A stretch of 64,000 bases of DNA from Streptomyces sp. NBC_01571 (GCF_026339875.1 NZ_JAPEPZ010000001.1:3658001-3722000); one strand, 5' to 3'. Positions 1-8,229 are shown, counted from the stretch's first letter. Numbers and translations are program-made. Notes: generated from the letters alone by a model not told the origin.

Positions 1-144
1 CAGCGCCCGCTCCAGGGTGGCCCGCGCCTCGTCGGCGTCGGTGGGCCCGTACGCGAAGCTCATCCCCATGCAGCCCAGGCCCTGCGCACCGACCTCGGGG
101 CCGTCGGTGCCGAGCCGTACCTTCGCGATCTTGCTGTCCGTCAT
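1..144 (-). CDS. Aldo/keto reductase, N-terminal fragment (cut by window edge)
   Basis: Only the first 48 codons are present; the gene continues beyond base 1. The N terminus carries the usual AKR opening, a short beta hairpin followed by GLGCMGMS and then a helix in which AYG and a downstream D/E-rich stretch match the start of the AKR TIM barrel. AKRs reduce aldehydes or ketones with NADPH. The ATG shares one base with the TGA of the upstream MerR gene (TGATG arrangement), so the two are translationally coupled. MerR-AKR pairs are common in actinobacteria, and the reductase is probably induced with its regulator. The catalytic tetrad lies outside the window. Confidence 0.85.
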   Translation of the reverse strand, partial: MTDSKIAKVRLGTDGPEVGAQGLGCMGMSFAYGPTDADEARATLERAL

Positions 145-623
145 CAGGACCTCTCCGACGCCAGGGCCCGCCCGGCGTCCGCATAGAAACTGATCTTGTG
201 GTCGAGGACCGCCAGGGTGTCCTGGAGCTCGGCGATCCGCGCCTGCACGTCCCGGCGGGTGGCTTCCAGGAGCTCGAAGCGCTCGAGGTAGGTGTCGTCG
301 CCCTCCCGCACCAGTTCCGCGTAGCGCACCATGTCGGCGACCGGCATGCCGGTGAGCCGGAGCTTGCCGACCAGGCTCAGCCAGTCCAGGTCGCGGTTGC
401 TGTACCGGCGCTGCCCGGTGTGCGAGCGGTCGATGTGCGGCATGAGACCGATCCGCTCGTACCAGCGCAGGGTGTGCGCGGACAGGCCGGTGAAGGCGAC
501 GACCTCGCTGATCGTGTAGCTGTCCTGGCCGTCCGGGCGCCGGTGCCGCTCGGGAGGCGCCGCGCACACATCTGTCCTGGTGCCGGTCTCGGCGGCCCCG
601 GCCGTGGTCTCCATCACCGTCAT
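144..623 (-). CDS. MerR family transcriptional regulator
   Basis: A 159-aa protein. After a poorly conserved 35-residue leader it has a MerR-type winged HTH: YTISEVVAFTGLS, then TLRWYERIGLM and RRYSNRDL, followed by a C-terminal coiled-coil helix (about residues 90-150). It has no cysteine cluster, so it is not an obvious metal sensor; an organic or carbonyl effector is more likely given the coupled aldo/keto reductase. I chose ATG 623 because a TAGCGT -10-like box at 636-631 ends exactly 7 nt before it, suggesting a leaderless mRNA. GTG 632 and ATG 614 are in-frame alternatives; the GGAGG at 630-626 suits 614 better. A perfect 18-bp palindrome sits immediately upstream. Confidence 0.88.
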   Translation of the reverse strand: MTVMETTAGAAETGTRTDVCAAPPERHRRPDGQDSYTISEVVAFTGLSAHTLRWYERIGLMPHIDRSHTGQRRYSNRDLDWLSLVGKLRLTGMPVADMVRYAELVREGDDTYLERFELLEATRRDVQARIAELQDTLAVLDHKISFYADAGRALASERS

Positions 624-640
624 GACCTCCACGCTAAAAC

Positions 641-658
641 CTTGGAGTGCACTCCAAG
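641..658. promoter_or_regulatory. MerR operator palindrome
   Basis: CTTGGAGTGCACTCCAAG is a perfect 18-bp dyad, 18 bp upstream of the MerR start. MerR proteins bind such dyads within the promoter spacer of their own operon. It is the only regulator in the intergenic gap, so autoregulation of merR-AKR is the natural inference. It could also affect the divergent acetyltransferase promoter at 721-726. Confidence 0.75.
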
Positions 659-720
659 CAAGCGGTATCCGGTAAAAGGCGACCGGCGCGAAAGAGAGGA
701 CGTCCGCGGGGTGCGCTGGC

Positions 721-726
721 TACCGT
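721..726 (+). promoter_or_regulatory. -10 box (TACCGT), likely leaderless promoter
   Basis: TACCGT is followed by exactly 7 nt and the ATG of the GNAT gene, which has no Shine-Dalgarno sequence. Transcription would start at or next to the A of ATG. Confidence 0.5.
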
Positions 727-733
727 GCGGATC

Positions 734-1204
734 ATGACTCTCGTACGCCGTGCCGTGCCCGGGGACGCACGGGAAGTGCTCCGCCTGCGCCAGATCATGC
801 TCGACTCGGTCTTCACCACCGACGGATCCACGGAGTGGCACACCGGGTCGCTCCCGACGATACGCGGCAGACTGGCCCGCCCCGAGGGCGACTTCGCGGC
901 CTTCGTCGTCGACCACCCCGGCCGGCCGGGCGCGCTGGCCGCGCTCGTCGCCGGGACCATCGAGTACCGGATCGGGCGGCCCGGCAATCCGCGGGGCGCG
1001 GTCGGTCACGTCTTCAGTGTCGCCACCGACCCCGACGTGCGGCGCCGGGGATACGCGCGGGCCTGCATGGAGACGCTGCTCGACTGGTTCCGCGAGCGGG
1101 ACGTGCCCCAGGTCGACCTCAACGCCTCCGCCGAGGCCGAGCCGCTGTACGCGTCCCTCGGGTTCGTGCGCAAGCCGGACCCCTCGATGCGGCTTCGGCT
1201 GTGA
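734..1204 (+). CDS. GNAT family N-acetyltransferase
   Basis: A 156-aa single-domain GNAT. The acetyl-CoA pyrophosphate loop is RRRGYAR (residues 103-109), preceded by the beta4 strand VFSVATDPDV; the C-terminal segment ending in LYASLGFVRK is the usual GNAT motif B region. The acyl acceptor (amine, amino acid or antibiotic) cannot be told from sequence. The ATG at 734 was preferred over upstream in-frame starts because homology begins at MTLVRRAVPGD and a -10 box lies 7 nt before it. The gene runs into the next one with only 19 nt between, but that gene has its own -10 box. Confidence 0.88.
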   Translation: MTLVRRAVPGDAREVLRLRQIMLDSVFTTDGSTEWHTGSLPTIRGRLARPEGDFAAFVVDHPGRPGALAALVAGTIEYRIGRPGNPRGAVGHVFSVATDPDVRRRGYARACMETLLDWFRERDVPQVDLNASAEAEPLYASLGFVRKPDPSMRLRL

Positions 1205-1210
1205 GCCGCT

Positions 1211-1216
1211 TAGGCT
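1211..1216 (+). promoter_or_regulatory. -10 box (TAGGCT), likely leaderless promoter
   Basis: TAGGCT lies just after the GNAT stop codon and 7 nt before the ATG at 1224, which has no ribosome-binding site. It has the same geometry as the box at 721. Confidence 0.5.
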
Positions 1217-1223
1217 CGTACAC

Positions 1224-2045
1224 ATGTCCCTGCACAGCCTGGCGTTGATCGAGAACTGGCCCGTCCCCACGGCCGCGGCGGCCGTCGTCCGTGCGGACGG
1301 CACGGTGACGGGGTCGCACGGTCCGGTCGACCACCGCTTCCCCCTCGCCTCGGTCACCAAGCCGCTCGCCGCGTACGCCGCGCTCGTCGCGTACGAGGAG
1401 GGGGCCATCGATCTCGACGAGCCGGCGGGTCCGGCCGGTGCGACGGTCCGTCACCTCCTCGCGCACACCTCGGGGCTCGCCTTCGACGAGCACCGGGTGA
1501 CGTCCCCGCCCGGGGAGCGGCGGCTGTACTCCAACGCCGGGTTCGAGGTGCTCGGGGACCACATCGCCAAGGCGACGGACATCTCCTTCCCCGAATACCT
1601 GCGGCAGGCGGTGCTGGAGCCGCTGGGGATGACGGGAACGTCGCTCGACGGCTCGCCCGCGAAGGACGGGGTGTCGACGGTGGCGGACCTCGTGCGGTTC
1701 GCCGCGGAGGTCCAGGCGCCGCGGCTTCTCGATCCGCGGACGATGGCGGACGCGATGACCGTGCAGTACCCCGGTACGAAGGGCGTGCTGCCGGGATTCG
1801 GCCACCAGAACCCGAACGACTGGGGGCTCGGTTTCGAGATCCGTGACTCCAAGTCCCCGCACTGGACGGGTGCCTCGTCCTCGCCGCGCACCTTCGGCCA
1901 CTTCGGGCAGACCGGTACGTTCCTGTGGATCGACCCGGTGGTGGGCGCCGCGTGCGTCGCCCTCACGGACCGGGCGTTCGGGCCGTGGGCGACGGAGGCG
2001 TGGACGCCGTTCACGGACGCGGTGCTCCTGGAGCTGCGCGGCTGA
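1224..2045 (+). CDS. Serine hydrolase of the beta-lactamase class C/esterase family
   Basis: A 273-aa protein with the three penicillin-recognising motifs: SVTK (S43-K46, the SxxK nucleophile and base), YSN at 102-104, and a GQTG loop near residue 225 in the place of KTG. There is no signal peptide, so it is cytoplasmic. Cytoplasmic members are usually esterases or peptidases rather than resistance enzymes. At 273 aa it is shorter than AmpC (about 380), typical of compact Streptomyces paralogues. Substrate unknown. Confidence 0.85.
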   Translation: MSLHSLALIENWPVPTAAAAVVRADGTVTGSHGPVDHRFPLASVTKPLAAYAALVAYEEGAIDLDEPAGPAGATVRHLLAHTSGLAFDEHRVTSPPGERRLYSNAGFEVLGDHIAKATDISFPEYLRQAVLEPLGMTGTSLDGSPAKDGVSTVADLVRFAAEVQAPRLLDPRTMADAMTVQYPGTKGVLPGFGHQNPNDWGLGFEIRDSKSPHWTGASSSPRTFGHFGQTGTFLWIDPVVGAACVALTDRAFGPWATEAWTPFTDAVLLELRG

Positions 2046-2076
2046 CCCGGCTGCGGGATGCCGGGGACGGTTCTTC

Positions 2077-2300
2077 GGGTGCGGGTCGGTGGGGGCGGGT
2101 CGCGCACTTCCCCGCGCCCCTGAAGACGTCCGGACCCACCGGCGTTCGCAGGCACGGAAAACTCCGCGCGCCACAGGACACCGGACGCGGGCCACGCTTT
2201 CAAACGGCACGGAGAGCTCCGCGAACCACAGGACACCGGACGCGCGGCCATGCCTCAAGGGGCGCGGGGAACTGCGCGACCAGCCCCCACGCACCCTCAG
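2077..2300. repeat. Composite intergenic repeat: inverted GC-rich arms around a 55-bp tandem duplication
   Basis: The left arm (2077-2125) and right arm (2254-2300) are near reverse complements sharing a GGTCGCGCA-TTCCCCGCGCCCC core. Between them is a 55-bp sequence repeated twice (2151-2205 and 2206-2260), about 85% identical. A third single copy of the arm is at 8155-8210. These match a family of dispersed intergenic repeats I recognise from Streptomyces genomes. The arms can fold into a long hairpin and may end transcription from both flanking genes, which converge here. Confidence 0.7.
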
Positions 2301-2311
2301 CCGAAAGCCCT

Positions 2312-2974
2312 TCAGCCCGCGGCCGTCATCTCCCACAGCAACAGCTCCGCAGGAGTCGTCGCCACCGCCTCCAGATCCTTCGCGTCCGTGATGCGGGCCG
2401 CGTCGCCCGGCCCCAGCTCCCCGCCGTCCAGACGCACCCCGCCCCGCACCGCGTGGACGTAGACGAACGCCGCGTCCGGAACCGCCGTCCGCTCCCCCAC
2501 CGCCAGCCGCCGCACATGCAGCATCGCCCCCGCCTCCGGGACGGCGTAGGGCGTGGAGTCCGCGATGCCGTGGACGACCTCGTAGGACGGAACGCCACCG
2601 GCCGCGGCCGGAGCCAGCCACATCTGCACGAACACGAGCGGACCCGGCCCGTCGTTGCGCTCGACGTGCCGGATACCGGCCGCCGCGCTCAGCCGCTGCA
2701 CGTCGCCGGCCCGCACCAGCGACTCGTGACCGGCCGAGTCCCGGTGGGTCAGCTCGCCCTCCACCACCCACGTGACGATCTCGGTGTGACTGTGCGGGTG
2801 CTCGTCGAATCCCGCGCCGGGCGCGAGCCGTTCCTCGTTGCAGGCGATCACCGCGCCGAAGCGGAGGTTGTCCGGGTCGTAGTGCGGGCCGAAGGAGAAG
2901 GCGTGCAGCGAGGAGATCCCGGCCGCCGGGTCCCCTCCTCGGTAGCGCTCGTCAGCGCGCCGTACCTCGATCAC
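2312..2974 (-). CDS. Pirin family protein
   Basis: A 220-aa bicupin of the pirin type. The N-terminal cupin has the pirin metal set: H59 and H61 in EHPHSH, then H103 and E105 in RHVERND. Pirins bind iron and some have quercetin 2,3-dioxygenase activity; in bacteria the role is usually unproven. I chose GTG 2974, giving the family-typical start VIEVRRADERYRGG. Two more in-frame GTGs sit at 9-bp intervals upstream because of a triple CATCCGCCA repeat, so the exact start is ambiguous by up to 6 residues. It converges with the serine hydrolase gene across the repeat composite. Confidence 0.88.
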   Translation of the reverse strand: MIEVRRADERYRGGDPAAGISSLHAFSFGPHYDPDNLRFGAVIACNEERLAPGAGFDEHPHSHTEIVTWVVEGELTHRDSAGHESLVRAGDVQRLSAAAGIRHVERNDGPGPLVFVQMWLAPAAAGGVPSYEVVHGIADSTPYAVPEAGAMLHVRRLAVGERTAVPDAAFVYVHAVRGGVRLDGGELGPGDAARITDAKDLEAVATTPAELLLWEMTAAG

Positions 2975-3109
2975 ATCCGCCACATCCGCCACATCCGACA
3001 GCGCCGTACGTCCGTCACGTCCCCCACCGTAGCCCCGCTCCCGTCGCTCCCGGCGCCGATGGGAGACCCGCCGCCGCACAGCTCCGTCCTGATAAGGCAG
3101 TCTTGTCCC

Positions 3110-4315
3110 GTGCCCGAACCCGAACGCAGCAACACCGAGCGCCCAGCGCACGACATCCACACGCACTCAGCGACCCTGAAGCGGCTGGAGAAGTCGTCCG
3201 GAAGTCTCGCCGCGCAGGCCATCGCGCGGATGGACGAGACGCTGCCGTGGTATCGGGCCATGCCACCGGAGAACCGTTCCTGGATCGGGCTCGTCGCCCA
3301 GGCCGGCATCGCCGCGTTCACCGAGTGGTTCCGGCGTCCCGACGCTCCCCAGGCCATCTCCACCGACGTGTTCGGCACCGCCCCCCGCGAGCTGACCAGG
3401 GCCATCACCCTGCGCCAGACCGTCGAGATGGTGCGCACGACGATCGAGGTGATGGAGAGCGCCATCGACGAGGTGGCCGCTCCCGGCGACGAGTCCGTGC
3501 TGCGCGAGGCCCTTCTCGTCTACGCCCGCGAGATCGCCTTCGCCACCGCCCAGGTCTACGCGCAGGCCGCCGAGGCACGCGGCGCCTGGGACGCCCGGCT
3601 GGAGTCCCTGGTCGTGAACGCCGTGCTCTCCGGCGAGGCGGACGAGGGCGCCGTCTCCCGCGCCGCCGCCCTCGGCTGGAATTCCCCCGAACACGTCTGC
3701 GTGGTGCTGGGTACGGCGCCCGACGGTGACAGCGAGCTGACCGTCGAGGCCATCCGGCGGGCGGCCCGGCACGCCAAGCTGCAGGTGCTGACCGGGGTGC
3801 TCGGAGACCGGCTCGTGGTGATCGCGGGCGGCAGCGACAACCCGCTCGGCGTCGCCAAGTCGCTGATCGGCCCGTACGCCGCCGGACCCGTCGTCGCCGG
3901 GCCGATCGTGCCCGACCTGCTCGCGGCGACCCGCTCCGCGCAGGCCGCCGCGGCCGGCCTGAAAGCGTGTTTCGCCTGGCAGGACGCCCCGCGCCCGGTC
4001 CTCGCCGACGACCTGCTGCCGGAGCGCGCGATCGCCGGAGATCCCTCGGCCCGTGAGCAACTGGTGGAGGAGATCTACAGACCACTGGAGGAGGCCGGCT
4101 CCGCGCTCCTCGAAACCCTCAGTGTGTATCTGGAACAGGCGAGCAGCCTCGAAGGCGCGGCCCGAATGCTCTTCGTTCACCCCAACACCGTGCGCTACCG
4201 GCTACGACGTGTGACTGACGTCACCGGTTGGTCACCCTCGGATGTACGATCCGCCTTCACACTGCGGATCGCGCTCATCCTGGGGCGTCTGGCCGATGGA
4301 GATCTCCAGACGTAG
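3110..4315 (+). CDS. fasR: FasR, PucR-type activator of fatty-acid synthesis genes
   Basis: A 401-aa regulator with an N-terminal GAF/PucR-like ligand region and a C-terminal HTH (about residues 345-385) containing FVHPNTVRYRLRRV, the PucR C-terminal signature. The sequence and its position directly upstream of fabD match FasR (SCO2386 in S. coelicolor), known as the activator of the fabDHPF operon in response to fatty-acid status. GTG 3110 gives VPEPERSN and fits the known protein length. It is 89 nt from fabD and reads in the same direction, but a good -10 box lies in between. Confidence 0.92.
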   Translation: MPEPERSNTERPAHDIHTHSATLKRLEKSSGSLAAQAIARMDETLPWYRAMPPENRSWIGLVAQAGIAAFTEWFRRPDAPQAISTDVFGTAPRELTRAITLRQTVEMVRTTIEVMESAIDEVAAPGDESVLREALLVYAREIAFATAQVYAQAAEARGAWDARLESLVVNAVLSGEADEGAVSRAAALGWNSPEHVCVVLGTAPDGDSELTVEAIRRAARHAKLQVLTGVLGDRLVVIAGGSDNPLGVAKSLIGPYAAGPVVAGPIVPDLLAATRSAQAAAAGLKACFAWQDAPRPVLADDLLPERAIAGDPSAREQLVEEIYRPLEEAGSALLETLSVYLEQASSLEGAARMLFVHPNTVRYRLRRVTDVTGWSPSDVRSAFTLRIALILGRLADGDLQT

Positions 4316-4331
4316 TCATTTGTCGGAGCCC

Positions 4332-4337
4332 TACAAT
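4332..4337 (+). promoter_or_regulatory. Promoter -10 (TACAAT) of the fab operon
   Basis: TACAAT is a near-consensus -10 box 67 nt upstream of fabD. No recognisable -35 stands 17-18 bp before it, which is what an activator-dependent promoter looks like and agrees with FasR being an activator. The preceding TCATTTGTCGGAGCCC is a candidate FasR contact region, by position only. Confidence 0.55.
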
Positions 4338-4404
4338 TCCCCTTCGTGTTCTTCGTCCCTGTCCCCACGGGCGGCCGTGGCCGTCCACAAGAGAGAGTGT
4401 GAGA

Positions 4405-5328
4405 GTGCTCGTACTCGTCGCTCCCGGCCAGGGCGCCCAGACGCCCGGCTTCCTGACTCCCTGGCTCGATCTCCCCGGTGCCGCCGACCGCCTCGCCGCG
4501 TGGTCGGACGCCATCGGTCTCGACCTTGCCCACTACGGCACGCAGGCCGACGCGGACGCGATCCGGGACACGGCTGTCGCACAGCCGCTCCTGGTCGCCG
4601 CCGGACTCCTCTCCGCCGCGGCACTCGGCGACGTCTCCGCCCTCGCTCCCGGCGCCGTCGCCGGGCACAGCGTCGGTGAGATCACCGCGGCCGCGTTCGC
4701 GGGGGTGCTCGACGACACCGCCGCGCTGACGCTCGTACGCACCCGGGGCCTGGCGATGGCCGAGGCCGCCGCCGTCACGCAGACCGGTATGTCGGCGCTG
4801 CTGGGCGGTGACCCGGAGACGACGGTCCCGCACCTGGAGAAGCTCGGCCTGACCCCCGCGAACGTGAACGGCGCGGGCCAGATCGTGGCCGCCGGCACGC
4901 TGGAGCAGCTGGCGGCCCTGGAGGCGGACAAGCCCGACGGCGTACGCCGGGTGGTGGCCCTGAAGGTCGCCGGCGCGTTCCACACGCACCACATGGCACC
5001 GGCCGTCGAAGCGCTCGCGCAGGCCGCCCAGGACCTGAACCCCGCGGACCCGCAGGTCACGTACGTCTCCAACAGGGACGGCCAGGCCGTCAAGTCCGGC
5101 GCCGACGTCCTGAAGCGGCTGGTCGGCCAGGTGGCCAACCCGGTCCGCTGGGACCTGTGCATGGAGACCTTCCAGGAACTCGGCGCGACCGCGCTGATCG
5201 AGGTGTGCCCGGGTGGCACGCTCACCGGCCTCGCCAAGCGCGCGCTGCCGGGTGTGAAGACCCTGGCGCTGAAGACCCCAGACGACCTCGACGCGGCTCG
5301 CGAGCTCCTCGCCGAGCACAGCGGCTGA
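4405..5328 (+). CDS. fabD: Malonyl-CoA:ACP transacylase FabD
   Basis: A 307-aa enzyme that loads malonyl groups from CoA onto AcpP. It has the oxyanion-loop motif GQGAQ (8-12), the nucleophile elbow GHSVGE (S89) and the catalytic His in GAFHTHHM (about 193-195). GTG 4405 gives the standard VLVLVAPGQGAQ start and has GAGAGAG 7 nt upstream; GTG 4399 is an in-frame alternative. It is the first gene of fabD-fabH-acpP-fabF and is transcribed from the promoter at 4332. The pathway is housekeeping type II fatty-acid synthesis and also supplies malonyl-ACP to polyketide synthases. Confidence 0.97.
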   Translation: MLVLVAPGQGAQTPGFLTPWLDLPGAADRLAAWSDAIGLDLAHYGTQADADAIRDTAVAQPLLVAAGLLSAAALGDVSALAPGAVAGHSVGEITAAAFAGVLDDTAALTLVRTRGLAMAEAAAVTQTGMSALLGGDPETTVPHLEKLGLTPANVNGAGQIVAAGTLEQLAALEADKPDGVRRVVALKVAGAFHTHHMAPAVEALAQAAQDLNPADPQVTYVSNRDGQAVKSGADVLKRLVGQVANPVRWDLCMETFQELGATALIEVCPGGTLTGLAKRALPGVKTLALKTPDDLDAARELLAEHSG

Positions 5329-5344
5329 CAAGGAGCCCGAGAGC

Positions 5345-6376
5345 ATGTCGAAGATCAAGCCCAGCAAGGGCGCCCCGTACGCACGGATCCTGGGCGTGGG
5401 CGGCTACCGTCCCGTCCGGGTCGTGCCCAACGAGGTGATCCTCGAGACGATCGACTCCTCGGACGAGTGGATCCGCTCGCGCTCCGGCATCGAGACCCGG
5501 CACTGGGCCTCCGACGAGGAGACCGTCGCCGCGATGTCGATCGAGGCGTCCGGGAAGGCCATCGCCGACGCCGGGATCAACGCCGACCAGATCGGCGCCG
5601 TGGTCGTCTCCACCGTGTCCCACTTCAGCCAGACCCCGGCCATCGCCACCGAGATCGCCGACAAGCTCGGCACGAACAAGGCCGCCGCCTTCGACATCTC
5701 GGCCGGCTGTGCGGGATTCGGCTACGGACTGACCCTGGCCAAGGGCATGATCGTCGAGGGTTCGGCGGAGTACGTCCTGGTCATCGGCGTGGAGCGGCTG
5801 TCCGACCTCACCGACCTGGAGGACCGTGCGACGGCCTTCCTGTTCGGCGACGGCGCGGGCGCGGTCGTCGTGGGTCCCTCCCAGGAGCCGCACATCGGCC
5901 CCACGGTGTGGGGCAGCGAGGGCGACAAGGCCGGCACCATCAAGCAGACCGTGCCGTGGGACCGTTTCCACATCGGCGACGTCTCGACGCTCCCGCTCGA
6001 CTCCAAGGGCGAGATCAAGTTCCCTGCGATCACGCAGGAGGGCCAGGCGGTCTTCCGCTGGGCCGTGTTCGAGATGGCGAAGGTCGCCCAGCAGGCGCTG
6101 GACGCGGCCGGGATCAGCCCGGACGACCTGGATGTCTTCATTCCCCACCAGGCCAACGAGCGGATCATCGACTCGATGGTGAAGACGCTGAAACTGCCGG
6201 AGCACGTCACGGTCGCCCGCGACGTACGCACCACCGGCAACACCTCGGCCGCCTCGATTCCGCTCGCGATGGAGCGGCTTCTGGCGACCGGTGAGGCGAA
6301 GAGCGGCGACACCGCGCTCGTCATCGGATTCGGGGCGGGTCTCGTGTACGCCGCCACGGTGGTTACCCTCCCCTAG
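5345..6376 (+). CDS. fabH: 3-oxoacyl-ACP synthase III FabH
   Basis: A 343-aa ketosynthase that condenses a short acyl-CoA primer with malonyl-ACP to begin each fatty-acid chain. The triad is complete: C122 in SAGCAGFGYG, H268 in PHQANERI and N299 in TTGNTSAAS. It starts 16 nt after fabD with AAGGAGCCCGAG as ribosome-binding site, so it is cotranscribed. In Streptomyces this enzyme selects branched-chain primers and decides the iso/anteiso fatty-acid pattern; that is family knowledge and not visible here. Confidence 0.97.
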   Translation: MSKIKPSKGAPYARILGVGGYRPVRVVPNEVILETIDSSDEWIRSRSGIETRHWASDEETVAAMSIEASGKAIADAGINADQIGAVVVSTVSHFSQTPAIATEIADKLGTNKAAAFDISAGCAGFGYGLTLAKGMIVEGSAEYVLVIGVERLSDLTDLEDRATAFLFGDGAGAVVVGPSQEPHIGPTVWGSEGDKAGTIKQTVPWDRFHIGDVSTLPLDSKGEIKFPAITQEGQAVFRWAVFEMAKVAQQALDAAGISPDDLDVFIPHQANERIIDSMVKTLKLPEHVTVARDVRTTGNTSAASIPLAMERLLATGEAKSGDTALVIGFGAGLVYAATVVTLP

Positions 6377-6447
6377 GCACACCGTCCGGACCACTCCGGC
6401 CGGAGTACCGCCACACCCTCTGGATACATACCGAAGGAGCGCCTGAC

Positions 6448-6696
6448 ATGGCCGCCACTCAGGAAGAGATCGTCGAAGGTCTCGCCGAGATCGTGAACGA
6501 GATCGCCGGGATCCCCACCGAGGACGTCCAGCTGGACAAGTCCTTCACCGACGACCTGGACGTCGACTCGCTGTCCATGGTCGAGGTCGTCGTCGCCGCC
6601 GAAGAGCGCTTCGACGTCAAGATCCCGGACGACGACGTCAAGAACCTCAAGACCGTCGGCGACGCGACCGACTACATCCTCAAGAACCAGGCCTGA
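6448..6696 (+). CDS. acpP: Acyl carrier protein AcpP
   Basis: An 82-aa, highly acidic carrier. S41 in the DVDSLSMVE motif is the 4'-phosphopantetheine attachment site. It carries growing acyl chains between FabH, FabF and the reductases. Ribosome-binding site GAAGGAG stands 8 nt before the ATG. It lies between fabH and fabF in the usual actinobacterial order. The 71-nt gap before it has no terminator. Confidence 0.97.
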   Translation: MAATQEEIVEGLAEIVNEIAGIPTEDVQLDKSFTDDLDVDSLSMVEVVVAAEERFDVKIPDDDVKNLKTVGDATDYILKNQA

Positions 6697-6796
6697 TCCG
6701 CGGATCGGGCCCGGCCCGGTCCATCGATCAGTCCGTTGCCCCGCCACCCGGCGGTGGCGCCGCTGAATCCTCGTATCCGTTGGAGAAAGAATTCCC

Positions 6797-8068
6797 GTGA
6801 GCTCGACCAATCGCACCGTGGTCGTCACCGGTATCGGCGCAACCACACCGCTGGGTGGCGACGCAGCCTCGACCTGGGAGGGCCTGGTCGCCGGCAAGTC
6901 CGGCGTCCGCGCCCTGGAGCAGGATTGGGCCGCCGAACAGGCGGTCCGCATCGCGGCGCAGATCGCCGTGGAACCGGGCGAGGTCATCCCCCGCCCGCAG
7001 GCCCGCCGTCTCGACCGCTCGGCGCAGTTCGCGCTGATCGCGGCCAAGGAGGCCTGGGCGGACGCCGGCTTCACCGACCGGGCCGGCGACGACCCGGCCA
7101 TCGACCCGGACCGCCTCGGCACCGTCATCGCCTCCGGCATCGGCGGTGTGACGACCCTGCTCGACCAGTACGACGTGCTGAAGGAGAAGGGCGTCCGCCG
7201 CGTCTCCCCGCACACCGTCCCCATGCTCATGCCGAACGGCCCGTCGGCCAACGTGGGGCTGCTCGTCGGCGCCCGCGCCGGCGTGCACACGCCGGTCTCC
7301 GCCTGCGCCTCGGGCGCCGAGGCCATCGGCTACGCCATCGAGATGATCCGCACCGGGCGCGCCGACGTCGTCGTCGCGGGCGGTACCGAGGCGGCCATCC
7401 ACCCGCTGCCCATCGCCGCCTTCGGCAACATGATGGCGATGTCCAAGAACAACGACGACCCGCAGGGCGCCTCGCGGCCCTACGACGTCGCACGCGACGG
7501 CTTCGTCCTGGGCGAGGGCGCCGGCGTCCTGATCCTGGAGTCCGCCGAGCACGCCGCCAAGCGCGGTGCCCGGGTCTACGCCGAGGCGGTCGGCCAGGGC
7601 ATCTCCGCCGACGGCCACGACATCGTGCAGCCGGAGCCGGAGGGCCGCGGCATCTCGCACGCCCTGCAGAACCTGCTGGACAACACCGACCTGGACCCGG
7701 CCGAGATCGTGCACGTGAACGCGCACGCGACCTCGACGCCCGCCGGTGACGTGGCGGAACTGAAGGCGCTGCGCAAGGTCTTCGGTGACGACGCCGACCA
7801 CATGGCGGTCTCCGCGACCAAGTCGATGACCGGTCACCTCCTCGGTGGCGCCGGGGGTGTGGAGTCGGTGGCGTCGGTGCTGGCTCTGTACAACCGGATC
7901 GCTCCGCCGACCATCAACGTCGACAACCTCGACCCCGAGGCCGAGGCGAACGCCGACATCGTGCGCGGGGAGGCTCGTAAGCTGCCTGTCGAGGGCCGCA
8001 TCGCCGCGCTGAACGACTCGTTCGGGTTCGGCGGCCACAACGTGGTGCTGGCGTTCCGTACGATCTGA
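6797..8068 (+). CDS. fabF: 3-oxoacyl-ACP synthase II FabF
   Basis: A 423-aa condensing enzyme that elongates acyl-ACP with malonyl-ACP. The Cys-His-His triad is present: C170 in SACASGAEA, H310 in NAHATSTPAGD and H347 in MTGHLLGGAGG. It begins at GTG 6797 behind TTGGAGAAAG. It is the last gene of the operon; a long perfect hairpin follows 30 nt after the stop codon. FabF sets saturated chain length and temperature response in other bacteria. Confidence 0.96.
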   Translation: MSSTNRTVVVTGIGATTPLGGDAASTWEGLVAGKSGVRALEQDWAAEQAVRIAAQIAVEPGEVIPRPQARRLDRSAQFALIAAKEAWADAGFTDRAGDDPAIDPDRLGTVIASGIGGVTTLLDQYDVLKEKGVRRVSPHTVPMLMPNGPSANVGLLVGARAGVHTPVSACASGAEAIGYAIEMIRTGRADVVVAGGTEAAIHPLPIAAFGNMMAMSKNNDDPQGASRPYDVARDGFVLGEGAGVLILESAEHAAKRGARVYAEAVGQGISADGHDIVQPEPEGRGISHALQNLLDNTDLDPAEIVHVNAHATSTPAGDVAELKALRKVFGDDADHMAVSATKSMTGHLLGGAGGVESVASVLALYNRIAPPTINVDNLDPEAEANADIVRGEARKLPVEGRIAALNDSFGFGGHNVVLAFRTI

Positions 8069-8097
8069 AGCCGGCCCTAGGTGTACTGAACCGGCGT

Positions 8098-8130
8098 GTG
8101 GCCCGGACTCCCTGTCGGAGTCCGGGCCAC
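8098..8130 (+). terminator. Terminator of the fab operon
   Basis: A perfect 14-bp stem (GTGGCCCGGACTCC and its complement) with a CTGTC loop, followed by a modestly T-rich stretch. It sits 30 nt after fabF and separates it from the convergent DUF3145 gene. Confidence 0.85.
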
Positions 8131-8154
8131 ATCCGTTTGTTCGTCCTGTTCGTC

Positions 8155-8210
8155 GGGTGCGGGCTCGTGGGGGGCTGGGCGCGCAGGTCCCCGCGCCCCT
8201 AGAGGCTTCC
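8155..8210. repeat. Dispersed intergenic repeat, single copy
   Basis: This matches the left arm of the composite at 2077-2125 in the same orientation (GGGTGCGGG, then GTGGGGG-CTGG, CGCGCAG, TCCCCGCGCCCCT). It occupies the gap between the fab terminator and the convergent DUF3145 gene. Confidence 0.6.
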
Positions 8211-8229
8211 CGTCACGCCCCTCATCAGG

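Noticed and set aside
1224..2045. Dedicated beta-lactam resistance gene
   Set aside because: It has the SxxK, YSN and GQTG motifs but no signal peptide and is short, so an esterase or peptidase role is more likely.
4405..8068. Beginning of a polyketide or other specialised metabolite cluster
   Set aside because: The gene set and order are those of housekeeping fatty-acid synthesis with FasR, and no PKS or tailoring genes follow.
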